Notes: generated from the sequence alone by a model not told the origin. A stretch of DNA of 64,000 bases from Cyanoderma ruficeps (GCA_008694505.1 VZDJ01000219.1:12038010-12102009), one strand, 5' to 3'. Positions 47,876 to 63,620 are shown, counted from the first letter of the stretch. Made by a program: numbers and translations.

Positions 47876-48530
47876 CTTGCCCCGTTCCTCGGCTGCGGGA
47901 GCGCGGGGTGGTGTCCGAGGGGGCCCCGTCCGCAGCCTGGGGAGCGCTGCGGGGCTCCCCGGGACGTTTCCCCGGGGATCTTGCGGCGTTTCCCGGGAAG
48001 GGTCCCGCATCCCGCCGCCCCCGCGGGGGCCGGTCGGCGCGGTGGCGGGGGGTGTCGCTCCGGGCGGGCCCACGCGTGCCGCCGGGGGCGGGAGGGGGCC
48101 GGGCCGCGGCGGGGCGGGGCGGGGCGGAGCGGCGGCAGCGGCGAGCGGCGGCGGAGCCGGTGAGTGCCGGTGCTGAAGGGACAGCGCCGCCGCTGCGGCA
48201 CCGGGCGGCCCCGGGCGGCGGGCGGGGCCCCGCGCCGCAGACACCGGGATGGGGTGGGGGGCTGAGGGGTCCCCGCGGCACCGTGTCCCCTGCGCGACCC
48301 TCGCCCCCCGCGCGGTTCCCGCCTTCCCCGTGTCCCCGCGTTCCCCCTCGTCCTCGGTGTCCCCTGCGCCCCTGGTGCGTGTCCCCCGACTCGGGTTCCC
48401 CCCTCGTCCTCCTTGTGCCTGCGCCCCACCTCACCTCCCCCCCCCACCCACGGCGGCGCGCCCCCCGGGTCCCGCACCCCACTGCGGTCCCGGTGTCCCC
48501 CGCATGCCGGCTGTCCGCTACGTCCCGTGT
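47876..48530 (+). promoter_or_regulatory. CPLX2: CpG-island promoter, probable main CPLX2 promoter
   Basis: Very high CpG density with tandem GC boxes (GGGGCGGGGCGGGGC at about 48110-48126) and no TATA box, the usual form of a broad neuronal CpG promoter. It directly precedes a strong donor, GCCG|GTGAGT at 48159/48160. It is the nearest promoter-like sequence to the CPLX2 start codon, 2.2 kb downstream. Confidence 0.6.
48080..48159 (+). other. CPLX2: Candidate CPLX2 5' untranslated first exon
   Basis: GGC-repeat-rich leader ending GGAGCCG|GTGAGTG at 48159/48160. The matching acceptor would be CTGCACAG ending at 50244. No ATG occurs in the last 80 bases. The 5' limit is uncertain. Confidence 0.45.
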
Positions 48531-50244
48531 CCCCGCCGTTCCCCGCCTTTCCGGCGCCCCCCCGTGTCTCCTGCGTCTCTGCAGCCCCTGTGGCCCCGGT
48601 ATCCCGGTGCCTGCCGGTGTTCCCCCCGTTTGCTGTGTTCCCCCCGCGTCGCCCGTGCACGTCCCGATGTTCCCACGTACCCCGCTATCGCTACGAGCCT
48701 CCCCCCCATCCCGCCCCCCCCCGCCACGCGACCCCAGCGTTCCAGTGCTCCCCGTGTTCCTTGCACCTTGCCTACGGCCCCGGTGTCCCTGTGCTCTCCG
48801 GTGTTCCCCCGTCCCCAGTGCCCCCCAAGCCCCCACTGCCAGGGGCAGCAGTACAGTGCTCCCAGGGCTCAGCACTGTACTGCTCGGAGGAGCCCCCCAA
48901 CGTTGTCGCGGGGTTCCCCGGGGCTGGAAATAGCAAACTTCCCGGGGTCACAGCTCGTGCAACCCCCGCAGCCCCCACGGAGTTCCAGGGAGCCGGGCTG
49001 GGGGTACCCGCGGGGCTGCGGCACCCACCGGGCACGTACACGCACACACACACACGCTGCAAACTGCACCCCCAGGCTCCGAGCACAGCCTGCAGCACCC
49101 CACTCACACGGGGCATGTGGGGGGCACGGGCACCCCCCACACACACCCTCCGCCTGTAATCCCCCGCATGCACACACACACACGGAGCACACAAGCAGCC
49201 TGCAACACCCCCACACGTACACACACGCGACACAGTCTGCAAATTTGTGCGCACAGTCCCCCGTGCAGCCTGCAAACCCACGGACCTGCACGCAGAACCC
49301 CCTCCACACTAACAGCAGCCTGCAGCACCCCCCGAGTGTGCAAACACGCACACACCCGCAGCACAAACACCCAGCACCAGACACAGCCCGCAAACCTGCG
49401 TGCACACACATCCGCAGAGCCCGCAGACCCCAAAACTCACACACGCAGACGCTCGAAGCTTGCAAACAGGCTGCAAACCCGCACATCACGGGGGCACACA
49501 CAGTGTGCAGCCCCACAGGCTTATCCACACGCGTGTGTGCACGCACCCCCCGTGCAAACAGCCTGCAGCCACCCGCAAACACACCTCTTGAGCAAACACA
49601 GCCTGCACGCAGAGCTCGCACACGGCGCGCACCCGCTCCGTCCTGCACAGGCAGTGCCCCTGCACGGTGTCACCCACCTGCAGCACCCGCATGGATCACA
49701 CACACAGTCACAGGCTGCTGCCTGCAACCCCTGCAGCCCCCAGGCACTGCCGCAACCTGCCAACAGCCTCTTCCCCATCCCTCTGCAGAGCACTCGCACT
49801 GCCGTAGACATGCGTGCACACACAGCACCCCGGGTCTGGCTGCGCCACGCTGGGGCCCCCAGACAAGGTCTGCCACCCCCTCCCACAAAGCAGGGGGCAC
49901 AGGGTGCATGGTGGGTCCCCATCCTACCAGCCCCCAGGCAGCACACCCGTGCTCCTGGTGCCACAGCAAGGGCAGTGCTGAGGTGGAACATCCCTCTGGA
50001 GTCCCTGGTGGGACTCTACAGGTTCTCAAGGCCAGAAGGGATGTAAGGAGGGGGGTGAGAGGAGCAGGCACAGTCATTCTCTGCCTGCAGACCCCAGAAC
50101 CTCCCTCTGCCCATCCTGGAAGGCATTTGGGCTGAGGATGCAGAGGGTGCAAAGTGCAGCCCCAGAGATCATTCCATTCCTCAGCCTGGGCAGTAGGGAA
50201 CCTTGGCATGGTACCCCCAACTCTGTCCTTCTCTGCCTGCACAG
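48160..50244 (+). other. Probable CPLX2 intron 1
   Basis: The left half is C-rich, CpG-island-like sequence and the middle is a degenerate CA/CAGCCTGCA minisatellite. Both strands stay open for hundreds of codons because of composition, not because of a gene. The intron closes with a good polypyrimidine tract and CTGCACAG acceptor at 50244. Confidence 0.5.
49029..49660 (+). repeat. Degenerate CA-rich minisatellite (CAGCCTGCA...CACACACA)
   Basis: Repeated, imperfect units combine CAGCCTGCAACACCCC or TGCAAACCC-type words with ACACACAC and GTGTGTGC-like stretches, irregular in length (about 30-60 bases). A pure CA run lies near 49036-49047. It probably expanded by slippage and unequal exchange. 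No regulatory or coding role is shown. Confidence 0.7.
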
Positions 50245-50277
50245 GTGGCCCAGGTCAGCAAGCCCGGACAGCAGTGG

Positions 50278-50337
50278 ATGAGCGCTGGGCACTGGCCTAG
50301 CCACACACACACACCGGCACCATGGACTTCGTCATGA
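50278..50337 (+). other. Overlapping upstream ORF in CPLX2 leader (19 codons)
   Basis: The ATG at 50278 has G at -3 (GTGGATGA). It is out of frame with the CPLX2 start at 50322 and terminates at TGA 50335-50337, after overlapping the first 16 coding bases. Such overlapping uORFs usually reduce initiation at the main start. It is present in mRNA only if transcription and splicing include this part of the exon. Confidence 0.55.
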
Positions 50338-50352
50338 AGCAAGCGCTAGGAG
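50322..50352 (+). CDS. CPLX2: CPLX2 coding exon 1
   Basis: Ten codons plus one base (start ATG to G of the split Gly11 codon); donor G|GTGAGTGG. Confidence 0.95.
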
Positions 50353-51385
50353 GTGAGTGGGAGCTGTTCCCCCCTCTGGGTCCCCCCTCCGGGAGCAGTG
50401 CTGGCCCAGCACCCCAGTAGTGCAGTGGGAGGGACATGGCAAGGGGATAGACTCACGCAGAGAGGCACCGGCAGTGGGGAGCTGCTGCTGTAGCCTAGCC
50501 CTGCAGGTTTCCCATTTCCAGCGCCGTCAGCAGCTGGCTGGGGAATCCTGGCTCTTCTGCCACTAAGTGGGATTCCCCAGCGGGTCCCCTGGGTGCTGAA
50601 GAAGGAGCTGCTGGCATCTCCCCCAGCTGACACTGAACTAGAGCATAACAGCCAGCCTGTGGCACTCCCCATCCCCATAGCCTCCCGAGCCCGTCTGCAG
50701 CCCATTTCGGCACAGGTGGCCCTGAGGTGTCCTCCTTGTCCCAGGTCATCCTTGCCCTCCCTGCCGCTGCAGGGGCTTTGGCAGCAGCATCAGGCTGCAG
50801 CACCCTTGGGGATCAACCAAGGGTCTTGTTCTGCGCAGGGGCCACCAAGGACATGGGGAAGATGCTGGGGGGCGAGGAGGAGAAGGACCCCGACGCGCAG
50901 AAGAAGGAGGAGGAGAGGCAGGAGGCCCTGCGCCAGCAGGAGGAGGAGCGGAAAGCCAAGCACGCCCGCATGGAAGCGGAGCGGGAGAAAGTCCGGCAGC
51001 AGATCCGTGACAAGGTGGGCGCGCACCTCCCCTGGGCCCGCCCCTGCCCGTGGCAGCCGGGGTGGGGGGCTGGGACAGGGAGCCGGCATGGCCGGGAGGA
51101 GGGTGGCCCAAGTCGGTGGCGATGGGCACGGGGCACAGCGCAGGCAGTGCCCACTGCCTGCCGTGCTGAGAGCCTGTGTCCTCTCAGTACGGGCTGAAGA
51201 AGAAGGAGGAGAAGGAAGCAGAGGAGAAAGCTGCTCTGGAGCAGCCGTGTGAGGGCAGCCTGACACGCCCCAAGAAAGCGATCCCGGCAGGCTGCGGGGA
51301 CGAGGAAGAGGAGGAGGAGGAGAGCATCCTGGACACCGTCCTCAAGTACCTGCCCGGCCCACTGCAAGATATGTTCAAGAAGTAA
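50322..51385 (+). CDS. CPLX2: Complexin-2 (134 aa, three coding exons)
   Basis: Cytosolic regulator of SNARE-mediated exocytosis: it binds the assembled syntaxin/SNAP-25/VAMP bundle, clamping spontaneous fusion and helping synaptotagmin-triggered release. Coding segments are 50322-50352, 50839-51014 and 51188-51385, which join in frame to 134 codons plus TAA, the exact mammalian length. The N-terminus reads [11 protein letters not shown]. Residues of about 28-70 form the highly charged accessory and central helices ([18 protein letters not shown], then the SNARE-binding [20 protein letters not shown]). The tail has a poly-acidic stretch and a C-terminal amphipathic segment ending DMFKK that binds membrane. 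As far as I recall, it is identical or nearly so to mammalian CPLX2. Introns are canonical: GTGAGT...GCAG and GTGGGC...TCAG. The start has strong Kozak context (CACCATGG). Confidence 0.97.
50839..51014 (+). CDS. CPLX2: CPLX2 coding exon 2
   Basis: Acceptor CTGCGCAG at 50838; donor GACAAG|GTGGGC. Encodes residues 11-69, including the accessory helix and most of the central SNARE-binding helix. Confidence 0.96.
51188..51385 (+). CDS. CPLX2: CPLX2 coding exon 3
   Basis: Acceptor CTCTCAG ending at 51187; encodes Tyr70 to Lys134 and TAA. Includes the EEEEEEE acidic run and the C-terminal membrane-binding amphipathic region. Confidence 0.96.
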   Translation, partial: YGLKKKEEKEAEEKAALEQPCEGSLTRPKKAIPAGCGDEEEEEEESILDTVLKYLPGPLQDMFKK

Positions 51386-52257
51386 CAGCACCGTCAATCC
51401 TGCCATAGGGTGCTGGGGCACGGGCGCCCTCTCTCCTACAACTCCTCCATCAGTTTCCTTGGCCCCGGAGAGGGGGTCCCCACACCCCCTCCCATCCCCT
51501 CCTGCCCTGTCCCCCAACCAGACCAAAAGCCCGCCCCGTCCCGTCCAGGCAGGGCCCCCCCACCACGCCAAAGGGGAGCAGCCCTGGCCGGACAGGGCGA
51601 ACCGGGACCAAATGCACTGATGTAACCTCGCGGCAGGCTAGGGGCACCCAGGCCCTACTGGCCCCCTCGGGGTGGCTCCTCGTGCCCCCTGCCCTGCCCC
51701 TTCTGTTCTCCCAGGGGACCCCAGTAGGCCTCTGCTCGCCTGCCCTCGTCCCCAACACTGCCATCCCCCTGCCCCCCTCCCGCCCTGGGCCAAGCCCAAA
51801 GCACAAAGCCAGGCGCCCTGCCCGCAGCTCCCCCATCCCCGGTCGTCGGGCACGGGGGTCCCCCGGGGCTGCCCGGTGTGCTCCTGCATCGGGGAGTTGG
51901 AGGGGACCCCCCCCTCCCCGCATCTCTGGCCCCATAGTTAAAGCCATATCAGTTAGACTGCAATACTTCAGCACCGGGAGGAGCGGGCGCCGCGCTCCGC
52001 CAACCGTGTACAAAGGCACGCGCGGGGCAGGGGCTCCCCCTGCCTCGTCCCCCCCGTCCCCGCCGCTCGCTCGTCTGTGTCTCGGCCCCGCTGGCCCCCG
52101 TTTCTCGCATTAGTGTCTCTGTGCCAGGGTGCGCCCCGTCGCTCCATGCGTCCTCGTGTCCGCTGCTCAGACTCCCACCCCCGAGTCCCCACTTGTCCCC
52201 GGGGGCCACCCGCGGCGCCCCTCGCCGCGCTGCTGGGACCCCCACTCTGCCCCCTGC

Positions 52258-52263
52258 AATAAA
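52258..52263 (+). terminator. CPLX2: Proximal polyadenylation signal AATAAA
   Basis: Canonical AATAAA (CTGCAATAAAGCC) 870 bases after the CPLX2 stop; a possible shorter 3' UTR. Confidence 0.5.
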
Positions 52264-52600
52264 GCCGGCGCGGGGCCGAGGGCTGCCAGGCCAGTCCCGG
52301 GCTGGGAGTACCCGGCTGCCCTCACCTGCCGCCGGACACATGGGTCCCCCAGGCCTGGGGAGGGATCCCTGGGTACGTGCCCCGGGATGTCCCAGGAGCC
52401 GCTGCTTGCACCCCAACGGGGGGAGGCAGGGGCACACCCTCATCCCGGCCCGTCTCTTGCCGCACCGTGCTCCCCCCTCCCTGTGCTTCCTCAGCCACGG
52501 CCCCCAGCCGCTTACCAGGGCCCTCCCAGGAGGTGGCGGGCAGCTTGGGGCCCCACAGACATGCTGTGACCATCCTGCTCGAACTAGTCTTTGACGAACT

Positions 52601-52611
52601 AATAAAATAAA
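52601..52611 (+). terminator. CPLX2: Tandem polyadenylation signals AATAAAATAAA
   Basis: Two overlapping canonical hexamers at 52601-52606 and 52606-52611, about 1.2 kb after the stop; the probable main CPLX2 mRNA end is 10-30 bases further on. Confidence 0.7.
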
Positions 52612-52630
52612 GGGATTTGTACATTGCCCT

Positions 52631-54176
52631 GGCCTCTTCTCATCCGTTGCTTTCCTGGGCCCCCCATGTCAGCTCCCTCACCCCGCCAACCTCAGGGTTG
52701 AAATCTGGCAGCTCCTCACACATGGGCTGGCCCCCAGCCAGGCCTGCACAGGTGCAGGAAGCAGCCACATGTGGCTCCCAGAGTCCTGCTCATTCCTGCT
52801 GCCTTCCTACTCCACAGGCATCTGTCCTCTCTGGGGTTGGGAACAAGACAAAAGGGATGTCCCACAGAGAGAGCACGAGGGTTTCTCCCCCTTCCCCTTG
52901 ACTCCAGGACTTCCCTCACTGAATGACTGGGGTCCAGGGGCTGTTTCTGATGGGTCACAACCTTCTACCACTCCAAGAGAGGATCATGAGGCTCTCATGC
53001 TCCCCACACCGAGGCAGAGGCCCTGGCAGTGCCCAGGATGGCAGAGCTCAGGAGGCTTCAGCCTGGTGCCAGCCTCAGCCCTGACTGATGTGCCATCATT
53101 TACCAGCAAAGAGCTCAGCTGTTACCCAGGCGGCATCAGCAGAGCAGTCACCCAGAAAAGCTTCTGTCAGAAGGAAATACGAGGCTGGAATAAACGGCGG
53201 AGATCTCGCAGGCAAGGTCTCCATTGCAGGCAGGGCTGTGACCCGGCACGATGGTGCAGGTGGGGACAAATCCCCACAGCCCTCCCTGGGGACAGTGGGG
53301 ACAGGGCAGGGGAAGGGTTCTGCCAGAGGGCTGGTGGTGGCCGTGGCATGGAACCAGCAGCGTCCTCCATGTCCCCATCGGAGCAGCGTCCCCGCTGTCA
53401 CCTGTCCCCACCGTGGGGACGCAGCGCCCCCTGCTGTGGTGACAGCGCAGGACAGGGGACACAGAGAGCGGGGACAGGCAGCGGGGACAAGAGCGACAAT
53501 CCTCGACCCACCCCTCTGCAAGGCGCCTCTTGCTGTGGCCAAAGGAAGGAGGCAGGGGAAGGGAGAGCAGCTCAGCACACCCCTTTTCCCCCTTCAAATA
53601 GCCACAAGCACCTTCGTTAAGGAAGAGAATTTATCAAAATTAGAAAAAGACACCACAAATATCAAAAAAAAAGCCCCAGCTGGGAAAACATCTACCAGTT
53701 CAAACCCACCCATCCTTCCCTCATTGCCCCAGCACAGGGAAGGGACATGGGATGTTTGGGAGGGGGAGAGGCAGGCTGTGCCCCCAGAGCTGCCCATTGC
53801 CACCAGGCTTTTGGAGACAAGGGGACAGTCACATATCACTGCTGGGGAGCCTGGTCAAAGCAGAGCTACTCCCATGGGAGGCTCCTCAGCAGCCACCTTC
53901 AGTGACTGATATTCTTTGGCCAAAGTTGCCTTTGGAACAAACCCCCCACGCCCCAAAGAGGAGGTGGCAGAGGGGGGCCCTGCCAGCATCCCCCCATCCT
54001 CCCCAGCACACAGCTGCCTGTTTATAAAAGCTCCCAAGAGCAGGACACACTGAGCTGAGCCCGAGGTCACAGCCCTGCCAGGCTGGCAAGGAGATGAGCC
54101 AGCTCCTTGCCCACCTATGCTAAGCTCGCACCCCCCAGAGCAGGCAGGTGTTGCCTCCCGGGGTGCAGCAGCTTCA
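52631..54176. other. CPLX2-THOC3 intergenic / THOC3 3' flank
   Basis: The genes converge here. No additional gene is recognised; a plus-strand open frame of 283 codons (52769-53620) shows no domain or conservation I recognise. On the minus strand the nearest polyadenylation-like hexamer after the THOC3 stop is the variant TATAAA (plus TTTATA at 54021-54026). Confidence 0.5.
54021..54026 (-). terminator. THOC3: Variant polyadenylation signal TATAAA for THOC3
   Basis: Plus strand TTTATA reads TATAAA on the minus strand, about 150 bases after the THOC3 stop. It is a known weaker variant. No canonical AATAAA was seen on the minus strand in the next several hundred bases. Confidence 0.35.
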
Positions 54177-54340
54177 TCAGGAGTCGTTGGGGAGCCCAAA
54201 AAGCTTGACAGTGCCAGCCTCCCGGCTGCTGTCGTATTTGCCATCTTTGTCGTCACAGGCGAAGGCCAGCAGGGGCCTCTTCGGGTGCCAGGCCACTGTG
54301 AAGGTGGGGGACTCGCACTGCACCTCCCAGAGCTTCTCTC
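54177..54340 (-). CDS. THOC3: THOC3 coding exon 6 (terminal)
   Basis: Acceptor CATGCAG|GAGAGAAG; encodes GEKLWEVQCESP to LFGLPNDS and TGA at 54179-54177. Confidence 0.95.
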
Positions 54341-57039
54341 CTGCATGGAAAAGGAGCCATGTCAGCCTGGAGAGCCTCCAGCCCCCTCTGCTGCCCACCT
54401 CCCCGGAGCCAAGCACCTGCTCCTTCCCTCAGTGAAGCGGGGAGGCAACACAAACGCTGCTCCAGCGCCTTTTAGTCACCCAGTGACAAGGTACAGACAC
54501 GACAGGCATGTCTGCCACAGAATGCTGAGGCAGAGGCTCCCCCTCATGGCAGTCCGCTCTGCACAGGAAAGCTCTTCCTTAGCAGACGGATTCTCCCTGT
54601 GTCCTCCCAGCTCCACCAGCACTTCTCCATCCAATTCCCTCCTTAATAAATAAAACCATTACCTGTCTCCACCTCGGCAATGTCGATGAAGTGATCTTCT
54701 GATGCCGAGGCCAGCATCTTCCCATCGTGGCTAAAGCTCAGTGTCCGCACAGGCCAGTCAAGCCTGCAGCAACCGAGGGGAGCAGACAGTGAGGCACTGC
54801 CACCACAGTCCCCAGAGAGGGGAGAAAACAATTTTGGGACAGCTCTACCTACCTGGAGAAGCACCTCACACACACCAGCTCATCCACATCCCAGAGGCTG
54901 ACCAATGCATCAGCACTGCCCGTGGCAAAGTACTTCCCCATGGGATCAAACTTGATGCAGATGCAGTTGGAAGGATGGGCATTGATGGACTGGATGGGTT
55001 TCAGCTCTGGGTAACTGTGGAGGTGAAGGGAGGGGACAGGGATCAGTGAGAGAAGCACAAGGATTCCCTAGAGCAGGGCAGGCATGAGGCACACCAGGAT
55101 TAGAAGCAAACTGTGCGGAGGCAGGAGACACTGAGTGTCCATGAATGAGGCAAAGAAACGGGGACCACTTCAGGGAGCTGAGCCCAGCCCATAACTGTGG
55201 CAATCTCAGCTCCAGGCAAGGTCATTCCCACCAGAGGGCAGGGGATTGCTGCAATGTGGGGCTTGAGTTTCCCAAAAGCAGCAAAGGCACTTGCAAATGA
55301 CTGCAGCCAGCCCAGCCACCCAGCCCACCAGCAGCCAGGGGCACCTGCCTGAGGATGTTGATGCAGCCATTCCCATTGGTGAGGAAGAACATGTTGTTAT
55401 CGTTGTTCCAGGAGATCTCGTTCACCTCAAACTTGAACTGTTCCTCAGCTTTGGAGCGATGTGTCTTGGCATCAATGAAGGTGACCACATCGTCCTTGTT
55501 CCCCACGGCGATGGTCTGTCCATCTGGGCTCCAGCAGATGTTGATGTTCTCACCTGAAGGGACAGAAAGGCAACAGGTCCCAATTCTACTCCAAACTGCT
55601 CCCAAATAGGAAAGACTGCCAGTTCTGCAGTCTAACACACAAACCTTGCACAGTAGCTATCCAGCAAAATCAAACCTGTGAGAAGTACAGCTTGAAAACA
55701 ATATGCCACATCCCATTGCAACCAAGATGGGACCACAGCAATCACCACACAAGGTCAAGCCAAAGATCCTCTGAATTCAGTCATCTCTGAGTTCCAGAAA
55801 AAGTAGAAGCCAAACAACAAATATCTTTGAATAAAGGTAAGAACGTGGCAGGTTGCAGTTACACAACCTCACAATGCCATTCCCAGCCCCAACAACTCAA
55901 AACTGGATGTTTCCAAGAGACAGTATTTGAGTTAAGCATCACATGAATTCAAAATGTTTTTCTGAATCCACACAAACTTTTATTTCCACCATGGTTCTCT
56001 GTAAACATGCTTTTCCCCACTCTCCAGCCTCACAGCCCACTGATAAGCCTCCTCGCAGCCTGGAGACAAGTACAAAGGACATTTTAACAGCCAGCACCAT
56101 ATTTCAGTAGCTCCACCAGTCCTGACCCCACAGTAAATCAGCTCTTACATGATGAGTGCCACGCAAATATAAAGCAGTTAGCAAAGATGTCCCAACCAGA
56201 AATAACCACAGGAAAGGTCCAAAGCTCTGTGACACTGTAGATGGGTCCCACACAGCTGGGGTCCTGCCAGGACTCACCTGGGAAGGCCCCCTGGGAAGGC
56301 AGGGACTCACCTTTGGTGTTGACAGTGGCGATGCACTTGGTGGTGCGGACGTCCCAGATGCGAATGGTTTTGTCCCCTGACGCTGTGACGAAGAGATCAG
56401 GGTTGCTGGGGTGCCAGCAAAGCTGATCCACGCTGTCCCCGTGGCCCCGGTAATTGTTCTCCTTCACCTGGAGGGAGAGGGCAGATGTCGTGAGGATGTG
56501 CCAAGCTCTGCTCCCACTCCGGCCCCACGTCCCAGCACGCCGCATGGGATCGATCCGGAGCCGCGCCCGGGGCTCCGCCGCCACCCCAGTCCCGCTCCTG
56601 GCCCACGTCCGGCCAGGATAGAGAATTCCCGCCGCGCTCCCCGCCAGGCACCAGCTCCATTCCCGGCTGGCAGACCCGGCCTGCGCGGTCCTTGGCGATG
56701 CTCCTGTTCCGGTGCACACCGAGTAGCCACCCCCAGGCCCGGTACCGACCACCGGGACACACACCCGGCTCCGCACACCAGCCCAAGCACCCGCACCCAA
56801 GGGCTCCCGGTGCCGATCCGCACCACCCCCGCCCGCCCGATGCCGGGGGATCTCACCAGCCGGTCCTTCTCGAGCAGGAAGACGCTGGCGGTCTTGTCGA
56901 AGGAGCCGGAGGCGAGGCGGCGGCCGCAGCAGCTCCAGGCCACCGAGTGCACCTTGGCGCCGTGCGCCGGGAACTCGCGGCTCCGCGTGTTGGCGCGGAA
57001 CAGCTCCTGCATGGCCTGCACGTAGGGCGACAGCGCCAT
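54177..57039 (-). CDS. THOC3: THO complex subunit 3 (323 aa, six coding exons)
   Basis: Nuclear WD40 protein (yeast Tex1 relative) of the THO/TREX complex, which couples transcription, splicing and mRNA export. Coding exons, in transcript order: 57039-56857, 56467-56311, 55553-55349, 55014-54853, 54763-54663, 54340-54177. Together they are 972 bases in a continuous frame. The protein is a seven-bladed propeller throughout; recognisable blade segments include GSFDKTASVFLLEK, GDKTIRIWDV, GSADALVSLWDV and ASEDHFIDIAEVET, ending LFGLPNDS. After the first about 25 residues it closely matches human THOC3 (351 aa) as I remember it. The start is the ATG at 57039 in a near-perfect Kozak (CCGCCATGG), giving an N-terminus some 28 residues shorter than human. 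A GTG upstream in frame is not a credible eukaryotic start. Intron 3 uses a GC donor. Divergent to SIMC1. Confidence 0.96.
54663..54763 (-). CDS. THOC3: THOC3 coding exon 5
   Basis: Acceptor TGCAG|GCTTGAC; donor GAGACAG|GTAATG. Encodes RLDWPVRTLSFSHDGK through EVET. Confidence 0.95.
54853..55014 (-). CDS. THOC3: THOC3 coding exon 4
   Basis: Acceptor CCACAG|TTACCC; donor TTCTCCAG|GTAGGT. Encodes YPELKPIQ through VRCFS. Confidence 0.95.
55349..55553 (-). CDS. THOC3: THOC3 coding exon 3 (GC donor)
   Basis: Acceptor CCTTCAG|GTGAGAAC; ends ATCCTCAG|GCAGGT. Only this end keeps frame into exon 4 (AG+T gives Ser). The GT four bases downstream would shift the frame. Confidence 0.93.
56311..56467 (-). 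CDS. THOC3: THOC3 coding exon 2
   Basis: Acceptor CCTCCAG|GTGAAG; donor ACCAAAG|GTGAGT. Encodes VKENNYRGHG through the IATVNTK strand. Confidence 0.95.
56857..57039 (-). CDS. THOC3: THOC3 coding exon 1
   Basis: 61 codons from ATG to DRL; donor CGGCTG|GTGAGA. Lies inside the shared CpG island. Confidence 0.93.
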
Positions 57040-57188
57040 GGCGGGGCCGCCGCCACCGGCACCGCGACCCCCGCGCGCGCCCCGCCCCGGCACCGCGCCT
57101 GACGCCACTTCCGCCGCCCTCCCCCCCCGCCGCGCCCGGCGCCCGGCGCGGCCCCGCCGGCGGAGCGGAGCCGCCGCCCGCCGCCGAG

Positions 57189-63264
<6,076 letters not shown>

Positions 63265-63620
63265 GTAAGCAGTGCTTGTTCTGGCCCTAACAGTCTCATC
63301 AAGAGGCTGCAGTAGAACAGCCAAATTCCTCTTCCACCTCTCATCACCCTTGGACTCATGGCCACTGAATCTTAGAAAGACAGCGTGCCTCCATCCATGA
63401 TAGTAACTATTCCCAGCAGTCAAAGAAGTGACGTTGCATCAATCAGAGCACCCACCTTGCTTTGCCAAGTTTAGTCCCTGCAAAATAGCCTTCTTCCTAA
63501 AGGAAGGAAGCACTTCACTGGAAAGTACACAAGAGAGTGCTTTGTACCCACTGTTGTCTAAGTTGCTGCACAGTGGGTGGAAGAATAGGGTGGTTTAGGA
63601 AGAAAAGCAGAAGGCAAAGG

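Larger units (their letters stand above)
50245..50352 (+). other. CPLX2: CPLX2 exon 2 (5' UTR plus first codons)
   Basis: Acceptor CTGCACAG|GTGG ends at 50244; donor GGAG|GTGAGT follows 50352. The exon has 77 untranslated bases, then codons 1-10 and the first base of codon 11 (50322-50352). An upstream ATG at 50278 opens a short overlapping frame. Confidence 0.8.
51386..52630 (+). other. CPLX2: CPLX2 3' untranslated region
   Basis: C-rich 3' UTR running to a tandem polyadenylation signal near 52601. An AT-richer island at about 51935-52020 (GTTAAAGCCATATCAG ... GTGTACAAAGGC) contrasts with its surroundings and may be a conserved post-transcriptional element. The exact cleavage site is inferred. 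Confidence 0.6.

Noticed and set aside
48249..50135. 628-codon plus-strand open reading frame
   Set aside because: It runs through CpG-island and CA-minisatellite sequence, encodes only low-complexity Pro/His/Thr text, and the opposite strand is equally open. It lies in the CPLX2 intron. Composition explains the lack of stops.
50813..51571. 252-codon minus-strand frame opposite CPLX2
   Set aside because: Antisense mirror of the Glu/Lys-rich CPLX2 codons (Leu/Ser-rich shadow); no independent gene signals.
51967..51991. Possible REST/NRSF (RE1) site in the CPLX2 3' UTR
   Set aside because: The left half TTCAGCACC matches perfectly, but the right half GGACAGCGCC is not present at canonical spacing.
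55341..55348. GT donor (GCAG|GTGCC) for THOC3 exon 3
   Set aside because: It would insert four bases and break the highly conserved frame into exon 4; the GC donor four bases earlier preserves it.
57040..57108. Upstream GTG start for THOC3
   Set aside because: Eukaryotic initiation at GTG is rare, and the ATG at 57039 has a near-perfect Kozak sequence.
63294..63420. Possible further SIMC1 exon just after exon 9
   Set aside because: The acceptor-like CCCTAACAG would leave an intron of fewer than 30 bases, too short to splice; the reading has no conserved look.
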